Source: Bacteroidota bacterium
GTDB lineage: Bacteria; Bacteroidota; Bacteroidia; Chitinophagales; Chitinophagaceae
Length of the DNA: 8,666 nt
Direction of reading: 5' to 3'
Assembly: GCA_023386855.1 (NCBI GenBank)
Contig: JAEWIW010000385.1
Coordinates: 1 to 8,666, forward strand
Each line of letters opens with the position of its first letter. Within the stretch, counting starts at the first letter, position 1. Under the pieces are notes generated by a model. The model saw only the letters and a program-made list of their open reading frames with translations, made no database searches and was not told where the DNA came from. Below are positions 1 to 5,437 of this stretch, one piece after another. The position numbers and the translations under genes were made by a program.

Positions 1-1079
1 GGTTTTTTATAGTTCAACAGCATCCATCCGGTAAACCTGCTATTACGGTGATCAGCTGGTCCATCCGGAAGATATAATGGATAATCACCAAAGGCAGTAT
101 TGGAATATAACACACCATCTTCATCAAAGCCCGCAGGCCATAGTCCATTCCTTCTTTCGAAATTATTTTTAACCCCAACTACAAGGGTAGAAACATGCCA
201 ATAGTTATTCCATTTATCCTGGAAGGTAGCACCATGACCTGCACCCCTGATAAAACCTCCCGGTTTATAGCTAAAAGGATTGTGTGCCTGGTTTGTAAAT
301 GGCCCCAAAGGATGATCCGATACAACTACACCATCGGCATAGCCGCTAAATTCTGTTCCAGGAGCACCATACTGTAAATAATATTTGTCATTATGTTTGG
401 TCATCCATGCCCCTTCTGTAAAAGGTTCGAGAAAGGTATTGTCCAGGTATTCACCAAACCGTTGCCAGCCATATTTTTCATATTCAAGATGAAACAGTTC
501 TTTTCTTTCGCCTATAGGCTGCAGTGTTTTTTTATCTACTTCTATTCCATAAAGAGGATAAACATTACTGCTGCCCCAATAGAGATATAACCTGTGATCA
601 TCATCTTCAAAGAATGCAGGATCCCATGCGCCAATTTGAAAAGGTTCCACTGCTTCTTTCCACTTGTTGGCTTTTGGATCAGTGCTCATCCAGATAGGGA
701 AATTTTTTTCCTGGGTTGATCCAAATACAAAGAGGGTATCACCCATTACCCAAACGGCAGGGGCGCATAACTCATCGTATACTTTATGCCATGGCTTTAA
801 AAATTTCCTGCTGATAAAATTCCAATGCAAAAGATCCGGGCTCCACCAATAACCCCACTGGTTGGTAGAAAAAAGATAGTAATCATCCTTAAACCTTACA
901 ATAACGGGATCCGCTGTTGCCCTGTGTCGTCCCCATTCAGAAAAATTGGGGATAGGCGTATAACCATAATCCAGGTTCATGGGGTTGCAATAGGTGAGTG
1001 CATTATTTTTTGGATGCTGTGCATGAAGTTCTGTGAAAAGAAATGAAATGAACAGCAGCAGGAATGGAATTTGTTTCAT
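1..1079 (-). CDS. Secreted glycoside hydrolase family 43 enzyme (partial, C-terminus beyond window)
   Basis: Probable exo- or endo-acting glycosidase for arabinose- or xylose-containing plant polysaccharides, exported to the periplasm or cell surface. Translating the minus strand from the ATG at 1079-1077 gives 359 codons with no stop before the left edge. Residues 1-20 form a signal peptide (MKQIPF, then a hydrophobic run, cleavage probably after LHA). The rest fits a five-bladed beta-propeller of the GH43 type. The three catalytic acids appear in the usual contexts and order: Asp57 in ATADPVIV (general base), Asp153 in GAWDPAFFED (pKa modulator) and Glu222 in FTEGAWMTK (general acid). His282 in RGAGHG matches the conserved GH43 propeller-centre histidine. 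Aromatic stretches such as W75-W79 and W86 also fit. Exact substrate cannot be read from sequence. A further C-terminal domain (beta-sandwich or carbohydrate-binding) may lie outside the window. It is transcribed away from the 1156 gene, with a candidate operator between them. Confidence 0.88.
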   Translation of the reverse strand, partial: MKQIPFLLLFISFLFTELHAQHPKNNALTYCNPMNLDYGYTPIPNFSEWGRHRATADPVIVRFKDDYYLFSTNQWGYWWSPDLLHWNFISRKFLKPWHKVYDELCAPAVWVMGDTLFVFGSTQEKNFPIWMSTDPKANKWKEAVEPFQIGAWDPAFFEDDDHRLYLYWGSSNVYPLYGIEVDKKTLQPIGERKELFHLEYEKYGWQRFGEYLDNTFLEPFTEGAWMTKHNDKYYLQYGAPGTEFSGYADGVVVSDHPLGPFTNQAHNPFSYKPGGFIRGAGHGATFQDKWNNYWHVSTLVVGVKNNFERRNGLWPAGFDEDGVLYSNTAFGDYPLYLPDGPADHRNSRFTGWMLLNYKK

Positions 1080-1113
1080 TAAAAAAGAAGTTCCTTAAAG
1101 TTAATCGAATCCA

Positions 1114-1131
1114 TACGTAAAGGTTTACGTA
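1114..1131. promoter_or_regulatory. Candidate operator: perfect 8-bp inverted repeat with 2-bp centre
   Basis: The 18 bases TACGTAAA-GG-TTTACGTA form a perfect inverted repeat. Half-sites of the form ACGTAAA/TTTACGT around a two-base centre resemble binding sites of LacI-family regulators, whose consensus usually has a central CG; here it is GG. It lies 34 bases upstream of the GH43 start codon (minus strand) and 24 bases upstream of the plus-strand ATG at 1156. On the minus strand a weak -7-like element, TAACTTTA (1103-1096), follows it, so a bound protein would cover the spacer and -33 region of a GH43 promoter. On the plus strand TAGATTTA (1130-1137) overlaps its edge. No regulator gene is in the window. 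The repeat is directly seen; the operator role and family are inference. Confidence 0.5.
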
Positions 1132-1155
1132 GATTTAATAAATAAAGCATCGACC

Positions 1156-1401
1156 ATGAATACCATGAATTCAAAGAATTTTGAAATAGTTGTAGACGGC
1201 GTGCCTCATATGATCAAGGCCACTGCTTTTTCTTTCAACGATGAAACAAGGTTTAATGTACAATACAATGGTTCGGAAGAAATATTATTTGTCTGGGATT
1301 CATCCCTTAAAAGGCTTTCAGCCGTAGGAGATGAATCTATTAATCTTCCGGATGCAGTGGAAGTGGAAATTGCCGCCAAGCTTCAGTCATGGGTTCAGTA
1401 A
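1156..1401 (+). CDS. Small conserved-looking protein of unknown function (81 aa)
   Basis: Function not recognised. The 81-residue product has no signal peptide or membrane segment and looks cytoplasmic and acidic. It begins MNTMNSKNFEIVVDGVPHMI and reads like a compact beta-rich domain: alternating hydrophobic strands (FEIVVDG, FNVQYNG, EILFVWD, KRLSAVG) and a C-terminal helix (VEVEIAAKLQSW). The first ATG at 1156 is taken as start; a second in-frame ATG at 1165 would shorten it by three residues, and no Shine-Dalgarno helps to choose. It is likely a real gene because its codon use is coding-like, it fills the gap between two genes exactly, and its stop abuts the stop of the convergent protease gene. 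It shares a divergent promoter region with the GH43 gene, but that does not by itself imply a carbohydrate role. Confidence 0.72.
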   Translation: MNTMNSKNFEIVVDGVPHMIKATAFSFNDETRFNVQYNGSEEILFVWDSSLKRLSAVGDESINLPDAVEVEIAAKLQSWVQ

Positions 1402-2247
1402 TTACAGGTCAGGGGCATTAAATGTATCGCCCTGCGACATATCTCCTGTTTCAAAACCTTTTTTAAACCAGTACATTCTTTGTGCTGAAGTTCCATGCGT
1501 AAAGGCATCAGGAGTGACGCGTCCCTGTGCTTCGCGTTGAAGCCGGTCGTCTCCAATGGCATTGGCAGCATTTAATGCTTCTTCGATATCCCCTTCTTCA
1601 AGAATATTTTTCATTTTCTGTGCATGGTTTGCCCATACCCCTGCAAGGAAATCGGCCTGCAATTCCATTTTAACGGAAAGTCGATTGTATTCTTCCTGTC
1701 CCATGGATTGTCTTGCCCTGGCCAGTTTTTCTGAAGTGCCTAACAGCGTTTGTATATGGTGGCCTACTTCATGGGCTACCACGTAGGCCATGGCAAAATC
1801 GCCAGGAGCCTTGAACCTGTTCTGGAGTTCTTCATAAAACGACAAATCAATATAGAGCTTTTGGTCGGCCGGGCAATAGAATGGTCCTGTTTGTGCGCTG
1901 GCAGTACCGCATCCCGATTGAACTGCATCGCGGAAAAGCACCAGTGTAGGCTCCGGGTAATCCTGGCCGCTTTGTGAGAATATCTGGTTCCATACATCTT
2001 CAGTATCTGCAAGTACCACTTTTACAAACTCAGCACGCTGATCTTCAGCAGCCTGTTCTTCAGCTGACATTTGACGTTGTTGGGTGGGAAGCTGCTGGAT
2101 AACGGATGGATCCACGTCGCCACCAAGAAACATATTTACAAGCAATGCGATCAAACCAATGATGCCGCCGCCCACTGCGAATCCCCCGGCGCCGATGCCC
2201 CTGCGGTCATCAACATTGGTGCTTTGCCTTCTACCTTGCCATAACAT
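1402..2247 (-). CDS. ypfJ: YpfJ-family neutral zinc metallopeptidase
   Basis: Member of the YpfJ/KPN_00809 putative neutral zinc metallopeptidase family (Pfam Zn_peptidase_2), 281 residues, close to the usual length. The N-terminus MLWQGRRQSTNVDDRRG is the family signature. A glycine-rich hydrophobic segment at about 18-42 is a single membrane anchor, with the protease domain after it. The zinc site is H159-E-V-G-H163-H, with Glu160 as catalytic base. Glu196 in MELQADFLAG is the likely third zinc ligand. Cys113 (SGCGTASAQ) and Cys125 (FYCPAD) are the conserved family pair and could form a disulfide, which would suggest the domain faces the periplasm. The HGTSAQR motif at 251-257 is also typical. 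All catalytic residues are present. The physiological substrate of the family is, to my knowledge, not established. The start is ATG at 2247 behind an A/T-rich leader. Its stop directly abuts that of the convergent 81-aa gene. Confidence 0.93.
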   Translation of the reverse strand: MLWQGRRQSTNVDDRRGIGAGGFAVGGGIIGLIALLVNMFLGGDVDPSVIQQLPTQQRQMSAEEQAAEDQRAEFVKVVLADTEDVWNQIFSQSGQDYPEPTLVLFRDAVQSGCGTASAQTGPFYCPADQKLYIDLSFYEELQNRFKAPGDFAMAYVVAHEVGHHIQTLLGTSEKLARARQSMGQEEYNRLSVKMELQADFLAGVWANHAQKMKNILEEGDIEEALNAANAIGDDRLQREAQGRVTPDAFTHGTSAQRMYWFKKGFETGDMSQGDTFNAPDL

Positions 2248-2287
2248 AGTTAAAAGTTTAAATGAATTTACTGAAAGCAGCTGTTGT

Positions 2288-2314
2288 AAAAAATATGCCT
2301 GAATAGAAAAGCAA
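2288..2314 (-). promoter_or_regulatory. Possible Bacteroidetes-type promoter for the YpfJ gene
   Basis: On the minus strand a TTG at 2314-2312 is followed after 16 bases by TATTTTTT at 2295-2288, which matches the -7 pattern TAnnTTTG except for the last base. The start codon at 2247 is 40 bases further on. The site lies between the ompA terminator and the YpfJ gene, where a promoter is expected. The spacer is slightly short and the region is A/T-rich, so chance matches are easy. Confidence 0.28.
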
Positions 2315-2324
2315 TTTTGGGTAT

Positions 2325-2357
2325 ATAAAATAAAAATGCCGGTCTGTACAGACCGGC
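2325..2357 (-). terminator. Rho-independent terminator after the OmpA lipoprotein gene
   Basis: Positions 2338-2357 are a perfect 20-bp palindrome (arms GCCGGTCT and AGACCGGC around GTAC). On the minus strand it starts 22 bases after the OmpA stop codon and is followed at once by a T-rich tract (ATTTTTATTTTATA). This is a classic intrinsic terminator. It separates the OmpA gene from the YpfJ gene, which therefore probably has its own promoter. On the plus strand no T-tract follows, so it acts in one direction only. Confidence 0.88.
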
Positions 2358-2379
2358 CTTCATTATGATTTGATCAGCT

Positions 2380-3243
2380 TTATTTTTTCTCCAAAAGTTG
2401 GAAGAACTGGTCGAGCTGAGGCTGGATAACGATCCTGGTGCGGCGGTTTGAAGCACGTCCCTGAACTGAATCGTTGTCAGTAACCGGGGAGTATTCACCT
2501 TTACCACCAGCGGTCATTCTTACAGGATCAATTTTATAATTGTTCTGAAGGATCCTTGTAACCGCAGTTGCGCGAAGTACACTGAGATCCCAGTTATCCT
2601 TGATACAGTTGCTGCTGATAGGTACATTATCGGTATGACCTTCTACCAGGAAGTGAATGTCAGGATTTGCATTCAACACCTGGGCAACTTTACCCAGAAC
2701 GGTTTTGGCCTTATCAGTAACCACGTAGCTTCCGCTCTTGAACAGCATTTTATCAGAGATAGAAATAAATACTACACCCTTTTCTACTTTGATTTCAACA
2801 TCCTGGTCATTAACGTCGTTAAGTGCTCCCTTAAGATTCATTACCAGTGCCATGTTCAATGAATCCTTCCTGGCCATTGCAGACTGCAGGTCCTGGATAT
2901 AAGCATCTTTAGCACCGATATTTTCAAGCGATTTCTTTACGCTTTCAGCTTGTGTGGCAGAAAGAACAGAAAGATCTTTTAACTGTGTCAACACGGTAGT
3001 GTTGTTTTCTTTAAGGAAAGCCAGTTGTTTATTCAATGCATCAATCTCTGATTCCAGTTGTGCTCTTTTACGGGCACTTTCAGCTCCTGCATCCTCGCAG
3101 TTTTTTAGGTCGTTCTGCAACTTGGTAGTTTGTGCAGTCAGTTCCTGGTAACGGACTTGTTCAGCCTTAAATTTTTTCTTACTTACACAGGAAAACATCA
3201 GGATAGATATCATTCCCAGCATCAGGTAGTTTGTCAGTTTCAT
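2380..3243 (-). CDS. OmpA/MotB-family peptidoglycan-binding lipoprotein
   Basis: Outer-membrane lipoprotein that probably tethers the outer membrane to peptidoglycan. The 287 residues begin with a lipoprotein signal peptide ending in LMFSC, with Cys19 the lipidated residue. Residues about 24-125 are Lys/Glu/Gln-rich and heptad-like (AEQVRYQELTAQTTKLQ and onward), consistent with a long periplasmic coiled coil. The OmpA C-terminal domain spans about 155-275. Asp205 in EGHTDNVP and Arg224 in the LSVLRA motif correspond to the pair that binds diaminopimelate in OmpA proteins, and NRRTRI (266-271) is the conserved end motif. The NWDLS form (217-221) resembles MotB-type domains, so automatic pipelines may name it a flagellar motor protein; no other motility gene is present and that name should not be trusted. 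It has its own candidate promoter and a strong terminator, so is probably monocistronic. Confidence 0.93.
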   Translation of the reverse strand: MKLTNYLMLGMISILMFSCVSKKKFKAEQVRYQELTAQTTKLQNDLKNCEDAGAESARKRAQLESEIDALNKQLAFLKENNTTVLTQLKDLSVLSATQAESVKKSLENIGAKDAYIQDLQSAMARKDSLNMALVMNLKGALNDVNDQDVEIKVEKGVVFISISDKMLFKSGSYVVTDKAKTVLGKVAQVLNANPDIHFLVEGHTDNVPISSNCIKDNWDLSVLRATAVTRILQNNYKIDPVRMTAGGKGEYSPVTDNDSVQGRASNRRTRIVIQPQLDQFFQLLEKK

Positions 3244-3277
3244 AGAAAAAACAATGTTTTGAAAATAAATGAGGCAC

Positions 3278-3309
3278 TAAAGATATAGTATCCAACCATT
3301 CAACAGCAA
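3278..3309 (-). promoter_or_regulatory. Candidate Bacteroidetes-type promoter for the OmpA gene
   Basis: Reading the minus strand, TTG at 3309-3307 is followed after 21 bases by TATCTTTA at 3285-3278, which fits the -33 TTG / -7 TAnnTTTG architecture apart from the last base. The spacing is within the usual range. The start codon at 3243 would follow a 5' leader of about 30 bases. The element sits between the terminator of the upstream gene run and ompA. Confidence 0.38.
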
Positions 3310-3349
3310 TACAAACCGTTTATTGGATATTTATTTAGACTTTTTTAAT

Positions 3350-3382
3350 AAAAAAAAGAAGGATCGCAAAAAACGATCCTTC
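3350..3382 (-). terminator. Rho-independent terminator ending the six-gene run
   Basis: Arms GAAGGATCG (3358-3366) and CGATCCTTC (3374-3382) make a perfect 9-bp stem with a seven-base loop. On the minus strand the stem is followed immediately by eight Ts (3357-3350), then more A/T-rich sequence. It begins 20 bases past the stop codon of the 80-aa lipoprotein gene and is the natural end of transcription coming from 7969. The plus strand has no T-run after the hairpin. Confidence 0.88.
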
Positions 3383-3402
3383 CTGTTCGCATATATAGAT
3401 CA

Positions 3403-3645
3403 TCACCTGGAGGAATCCCTGGCCGAATCGGCCCCCGGGTTGGTTCTCAAGCCTGGTGAATCCGCTGTATTTGTATCAAGCCCTGCTCCTTCTCCCATAT
3501 TAGTAGCGTCTGAGGGAGCTTCCGGGTTTACTCCATTATTAGGAAGCACATTCGTAGAATCCACGTATTCCGCATCTTTATTGCCTCCAGGTCCACACGA
3601 TGCCAAAAGGGCTGTGGATAGGACTATTGCTAAAATCCTTTTCAT
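3403..3645 (-). CDS. Small lipoprotein, unknown function (80 aa)
   Basis: Function not recognised. It has a short clear lipoprotein signal: MKRILAIVLS, then the lipobox LLASC with Cys17. The mature part of about 63 residues is predicted disordered: rich in Gly, Asn, Asp, Ala, Pro and Ser with almost no large hydrophobics after the signal, so it is unlikely to be an enzyme. The residues after the cysteine are Gly-Pro-Gly-Gly. The C-terminus is RDSSR. The two upstream small genes on the same strand share both the Cys17 lipobox position and a Asp-Ser-X-Arg end. It ends with a TGA stop and is followed by an intrinsic terminator. A hairpin lies between it and the preceding gene, so it may be expressed less than its neighbours or partly on its own. 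The lipoprotein call is firm; the cellular role is unknown. Confidence 0.8.
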   Translation of the reverse strand: MKRILAIVLSTALLASCGPGGNKDAEYVDSTNVLPNNGVNPEAPSDATNMGEGAGLDTNTADSPGLRTNPGADSARDSSR

Positions 3646-3674
3646 ATTAATTGGTTTTTGATCAGGAATAGATT

Positions 3675-3704
3675 TTAAAGCCCATGACGTATCATGAGCT
3701 TTAA
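3675..3704. terminator. Hairpin between two small lipoprotein genes, possible attenuator or terminator
   Basis: TTAAAGCCCATGA (3675-3687) and TCATGAGCTTTAA (3692-3704) pair over 13 positions, with one G-U wobble or mismatch depending on strand, around a four-base loop. It starts four bases after the stop codon of the 66-aa gene at 3709-3909. On the minus strand, the strand of the genes, it is followed by AAATCTATTCC, a poor T-tract. On the plus strand it is followed by ATTTTTT, a better one. It may therefore be a weak terminator, a 3'-end stabilising hairpin, or a block to antisense transcription. Confidence 0.5.
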
Positions 3705-3708
3705 TTTT

Positions 3709-3909
3709 TTATCGAAGGCTGTCGGGCCTTGCTGTGGTAGTGTCTGTTCCACTCATCATGGTTGTATCACTGGTATTACCCATGTTGTTATTCATGGTAT
3801 CAGTGGTAGTGGTGGTTGGAGTGGAAGTATCACTTCCTGTTGTTTCTTCCGGAGTATCACAGCTCCATAGCGATAATGCCAGGACTGCAATGAATAAAAT
3901 GCCTTTCAT
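3709..3909 (-). CDS. Small threonine-rich lipoprotein, unknown function (66 aa)
   Basis: Function not recognised. I place the start at the ATG at 3909, not the in-frame ATG at 3960. From 3909 the product opens with a normal lipoprotein signal (MKGILFIAVLALSLWSC, Cys17), whereas the longer form would put 17 charged residues in front of it. The mature part is only about 50 residues and of very low complexity: Thr, Asp, Asn, Ser and Met with a run of five Thr (PTTTTTDT), ending RPDSLR. It is likely disordered and surface-accessible or periplasmic. Asp is at position +2 after the lipid cysteine. The gene sits between two other small lipoprotein genes; its leader (AAAACCAAATTAA) resembles that of the next gene (AAAACCAATTAA). 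A hairpin follows its stop. The Thr-rich stretch could also be a glycosylation target, which is conjecture. Confidence 0.72.
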   Translation of the reverse strand: MKGILFIAVLALSLWSCDTPEETTGSDTSTPTTTTTDTMNNNMGNTSDTTMMSGTDTTTARPDSLR

Positions 3910-4050
3910 AGATGCTTTTTTTAATTTGGTTTTAATATTATTGCTAACAACTCTATTCAACTACCTTGCCACGGCTATATTTCCAGCATAGGGAGTGCAT
4001 TGTAGCCGCTTTTCCTCACCATTATGTTGCGGCATTAAAGCTTGAAAGTG

Positions 4051-4251
4051 TTATCGTGCGGAATCCGTTGCATTTTCAGGAACGATAACAGAATCGTTCT
4101 GGATCTGCATACTATCCGGAACAGCATCGGAAGGCGGCTGAACCTCACTCTCATTATGATCTCTTACATCTGAATCTGTGCGGTTTTCAGAGGAGTCAGC
4201 ACAGGCAAAAAAGGTAAATGCAGAAATGGCTATGATAAATAGTTTTTTCAT
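4051..4251 (-). CDS. Small acidic lipoprotein, unknown function (66 aa)
   Basis: Function not recognised. MKKLFIIAISAFTFFAC is a standard lipoprotein signal with the lipidated Cys17. The mature part of about 49 residues is strongly acidic (many Asp and Glu) with Ser, Asn and Pro, little hydrophobic content, and is probably disordered. It ends TDSAR. It starts 46 bases after the stop codon of the AI-2E permease gene with no convincing terminator between, so co-transcription is likely. It has the same length, the same cysteine position and the same Asp-Ser-X-Arg ending as the next gene, although the sequences between do not align well. These shared features suggest either a divergent family or convergent low-complexity proteins; the sequence does not decide. 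Confidence 0.78.
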   Translation of the reverse strand: MKKLFIIAISAFTFFACADSSENRTDSDVRDHNESEVQPPSDAVPDSMQIQNDSVIVPENATDSAR

Positions 4252-4297
4252 AGTTTTTCCGGGAAGAATAAAATTGTTATGCCACGCTGCCCTGTCA

Positions 4298-5407
4298 TCA
4301 GGAAACAGGATCCTGGCCTGGCTTACCGGCAGTTTTTATCTCTTTATGGGGCGAAGTTTCAATATTGGGGTCGTCATTGCTATTTGCATTTTGAAGGGTG
4401 GGATGGCCATACTCATTAGCATAAACCTTTAACAGCAGTATGAAAAGGGAAATAAGAATTGGTCCGAAGATCAATCCAATAAATCCAAAGAGGTTAACGC
4501 CGATAATCACGCCGAATATGGTGATAAGAGGGTGAACATCACCAAGTCTTTTCTGTAGCCAGAACCGGAAGATATTGTCCACACTGCCGATAATGGCCAA
4601 TCCAAAAATAAGTGTAATAATGCCTTTGGCTGTTTCATTATTGGCAAGAAGTAACAGGCTGAGTGGAATATAGGCCAATGCAGCGCCTACTACAGGAAGC
4701 ATAGCAGTGATACAGGTGATGACAAACCAGAAAAGTGGTTCCGGAACACCGATGATAAGATAGCCTATCAGCCCAACAACACCCTGCGCAAGGGCGATAA
4801 GCGGAATGCCAATAGCATTTGACAACACGAGTTTGTTCATGTCCTTTCTTAACATCAATGCATTTTCATCTTTCAAAGGCATCCACTCATACACACTGGA
4901 TTCCATTTGTCTTGCCTGGGTCAGCATAAAATAGAGGATGAAGTACATAACTATGATCCCCACAAGAGAATTCAAGGTAGCCCCTAGCACCTGAGGGAGG
5001 GTTTGGGCTCCCCAGTTGGTAAGCTTTCCAATATTGGCATCTGTCATAATACTGATACCATACAGTGTTTCATATTTTTTTATAAACTGTTGGATAGTCT
5101 GCAGTACTTCATTGGTATGTTCAATGGCATAGCCAACTTTTCCCGCCATCATATTTACCAATACCATGATGGGAAGAAGAATAACCAGAAAGGATAGCAG
5201 CATAAGCAGGCCTGCAGTAAGTGATTTCTTCCATTTATACTTACCGGTAAGAATGAACTGGTATTTCCGCATGAGTACGAAAAGCGTATATGCGCCAAGG
5301 AATGCAGGGATAAAGGTTTTCATTTCCCTGAACAATACAATACTCAGCAAAATGATAATTATGATGAGAAATACTTGCCGAACAATTGTATTGGGAATGA
5401 ACTTCAT
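4298..5407 (-). CDS. AI-2E family (PerM/UPF0118) inner-membrane transporter
   Basis: Integral inner-membrane protein of the AI-2E transporter family (Pfam AI-2E_transport), 369 residues, a normal length. Substrates vary across the family (autoinducer-2 export in E. coli TqsA, sodium/proton exchange in others), so none can be assigned. Hydrophobic segments occur at about 10-27, 30-46, 64-86, 144-163, 198-220, 225-254, 262-276 and 293-327. The hydrophilic stretch at 88-140 matches the family's variable soluble region. Conserved motifs are LPVVGAALAYIP (237-248) and the C-terminal DNIFRFWLQ...HPLITIFGV...FGFIGLIFGPILIS block (277-320). After the last membrane segment there is a 40-residue polar cytoplasmic tail rich in Asn, Asp and Pro. 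It ends in tandem stop codons, TGATGA. It is 30 bases downstream of the MATE gene and probably in the same transcript. A second member of the family begins at 8072. Confidence 0.92.
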   Translation of the reverse strand: MKFIPNTIVRQVFLIIIIILLSIVLFREMKTFIPAFLGAYTLFVLMRKYQFILTGKYKWKKSLTAGLLMLLSFLVILLPIMVLVNMMAGKVGYAIEHTNEVLQTIQQFIKKYETLYGISIMTDANIGKLTNWGAQTLPQVLGATLNSLVGIIVMYFILYFMLTQARQMESSVYEWMPLKDENALMLRKDMNKLVLSNAIGIPLIALAQGVVGLIGYLIIGVPEPLFWFVITCITAMLPVVGAALAYIPLSLLLLANNETAKGIITLIFGLAIIGSVDNIFRFWLQKRLGDVHPLITIFGVIIGVNLFGFIGLIFGPILISLFILLLKVYANEYGHPTLQNANSNDDPNIETSPHKEIKTAGKPGQDPVS

Positions 5408-5437
5408 GCTTTGCTGTTTATCTGCTTTACTAATGTA

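Noticed and set aside
2380..3243. MotB-like flagellar role for the OmpA-family protein
   Set aside because: It has a lipoprotein signal and a coiled coil in place of a MotB membrane helix and plug, and no motility genes are nearby.
3323..3661. 112-residue plus-strand open frame across the 80-aa lipoprotein gene
   Set aside because: It lies antisense to a gene with a clear lipoprotein signal and runs through its terminator hairpin; its start is A-rich and repetitive, with no plausible domain.
3734..3870. Possible short tandem repeat in the Thr-rich lipoprotein gene (recurrent GTATCA/GTGGTAGTG units)
   Set aside because: The units are irregular and arise from Thr/Asp codon repetition; there is no fixed period that would support a phase-variable repeat.
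3734..3991. 85-residue plus-strand frame rich in Val, apparently hydrophobic
   Set aside because: The Val-rich composition is simply the antisense of the Thr/Asp-rich lipoprotein gene; it has no independent support.
3971..4009. Seven-base inverted repeat (ACGGCTA and TAGCCGC, one wobble) between two lipoprotein genes
   Set aside because: The loop is about 25 bases and no T-tract follows on either strand, so it is too weak to call a terminator or a structured RNA.
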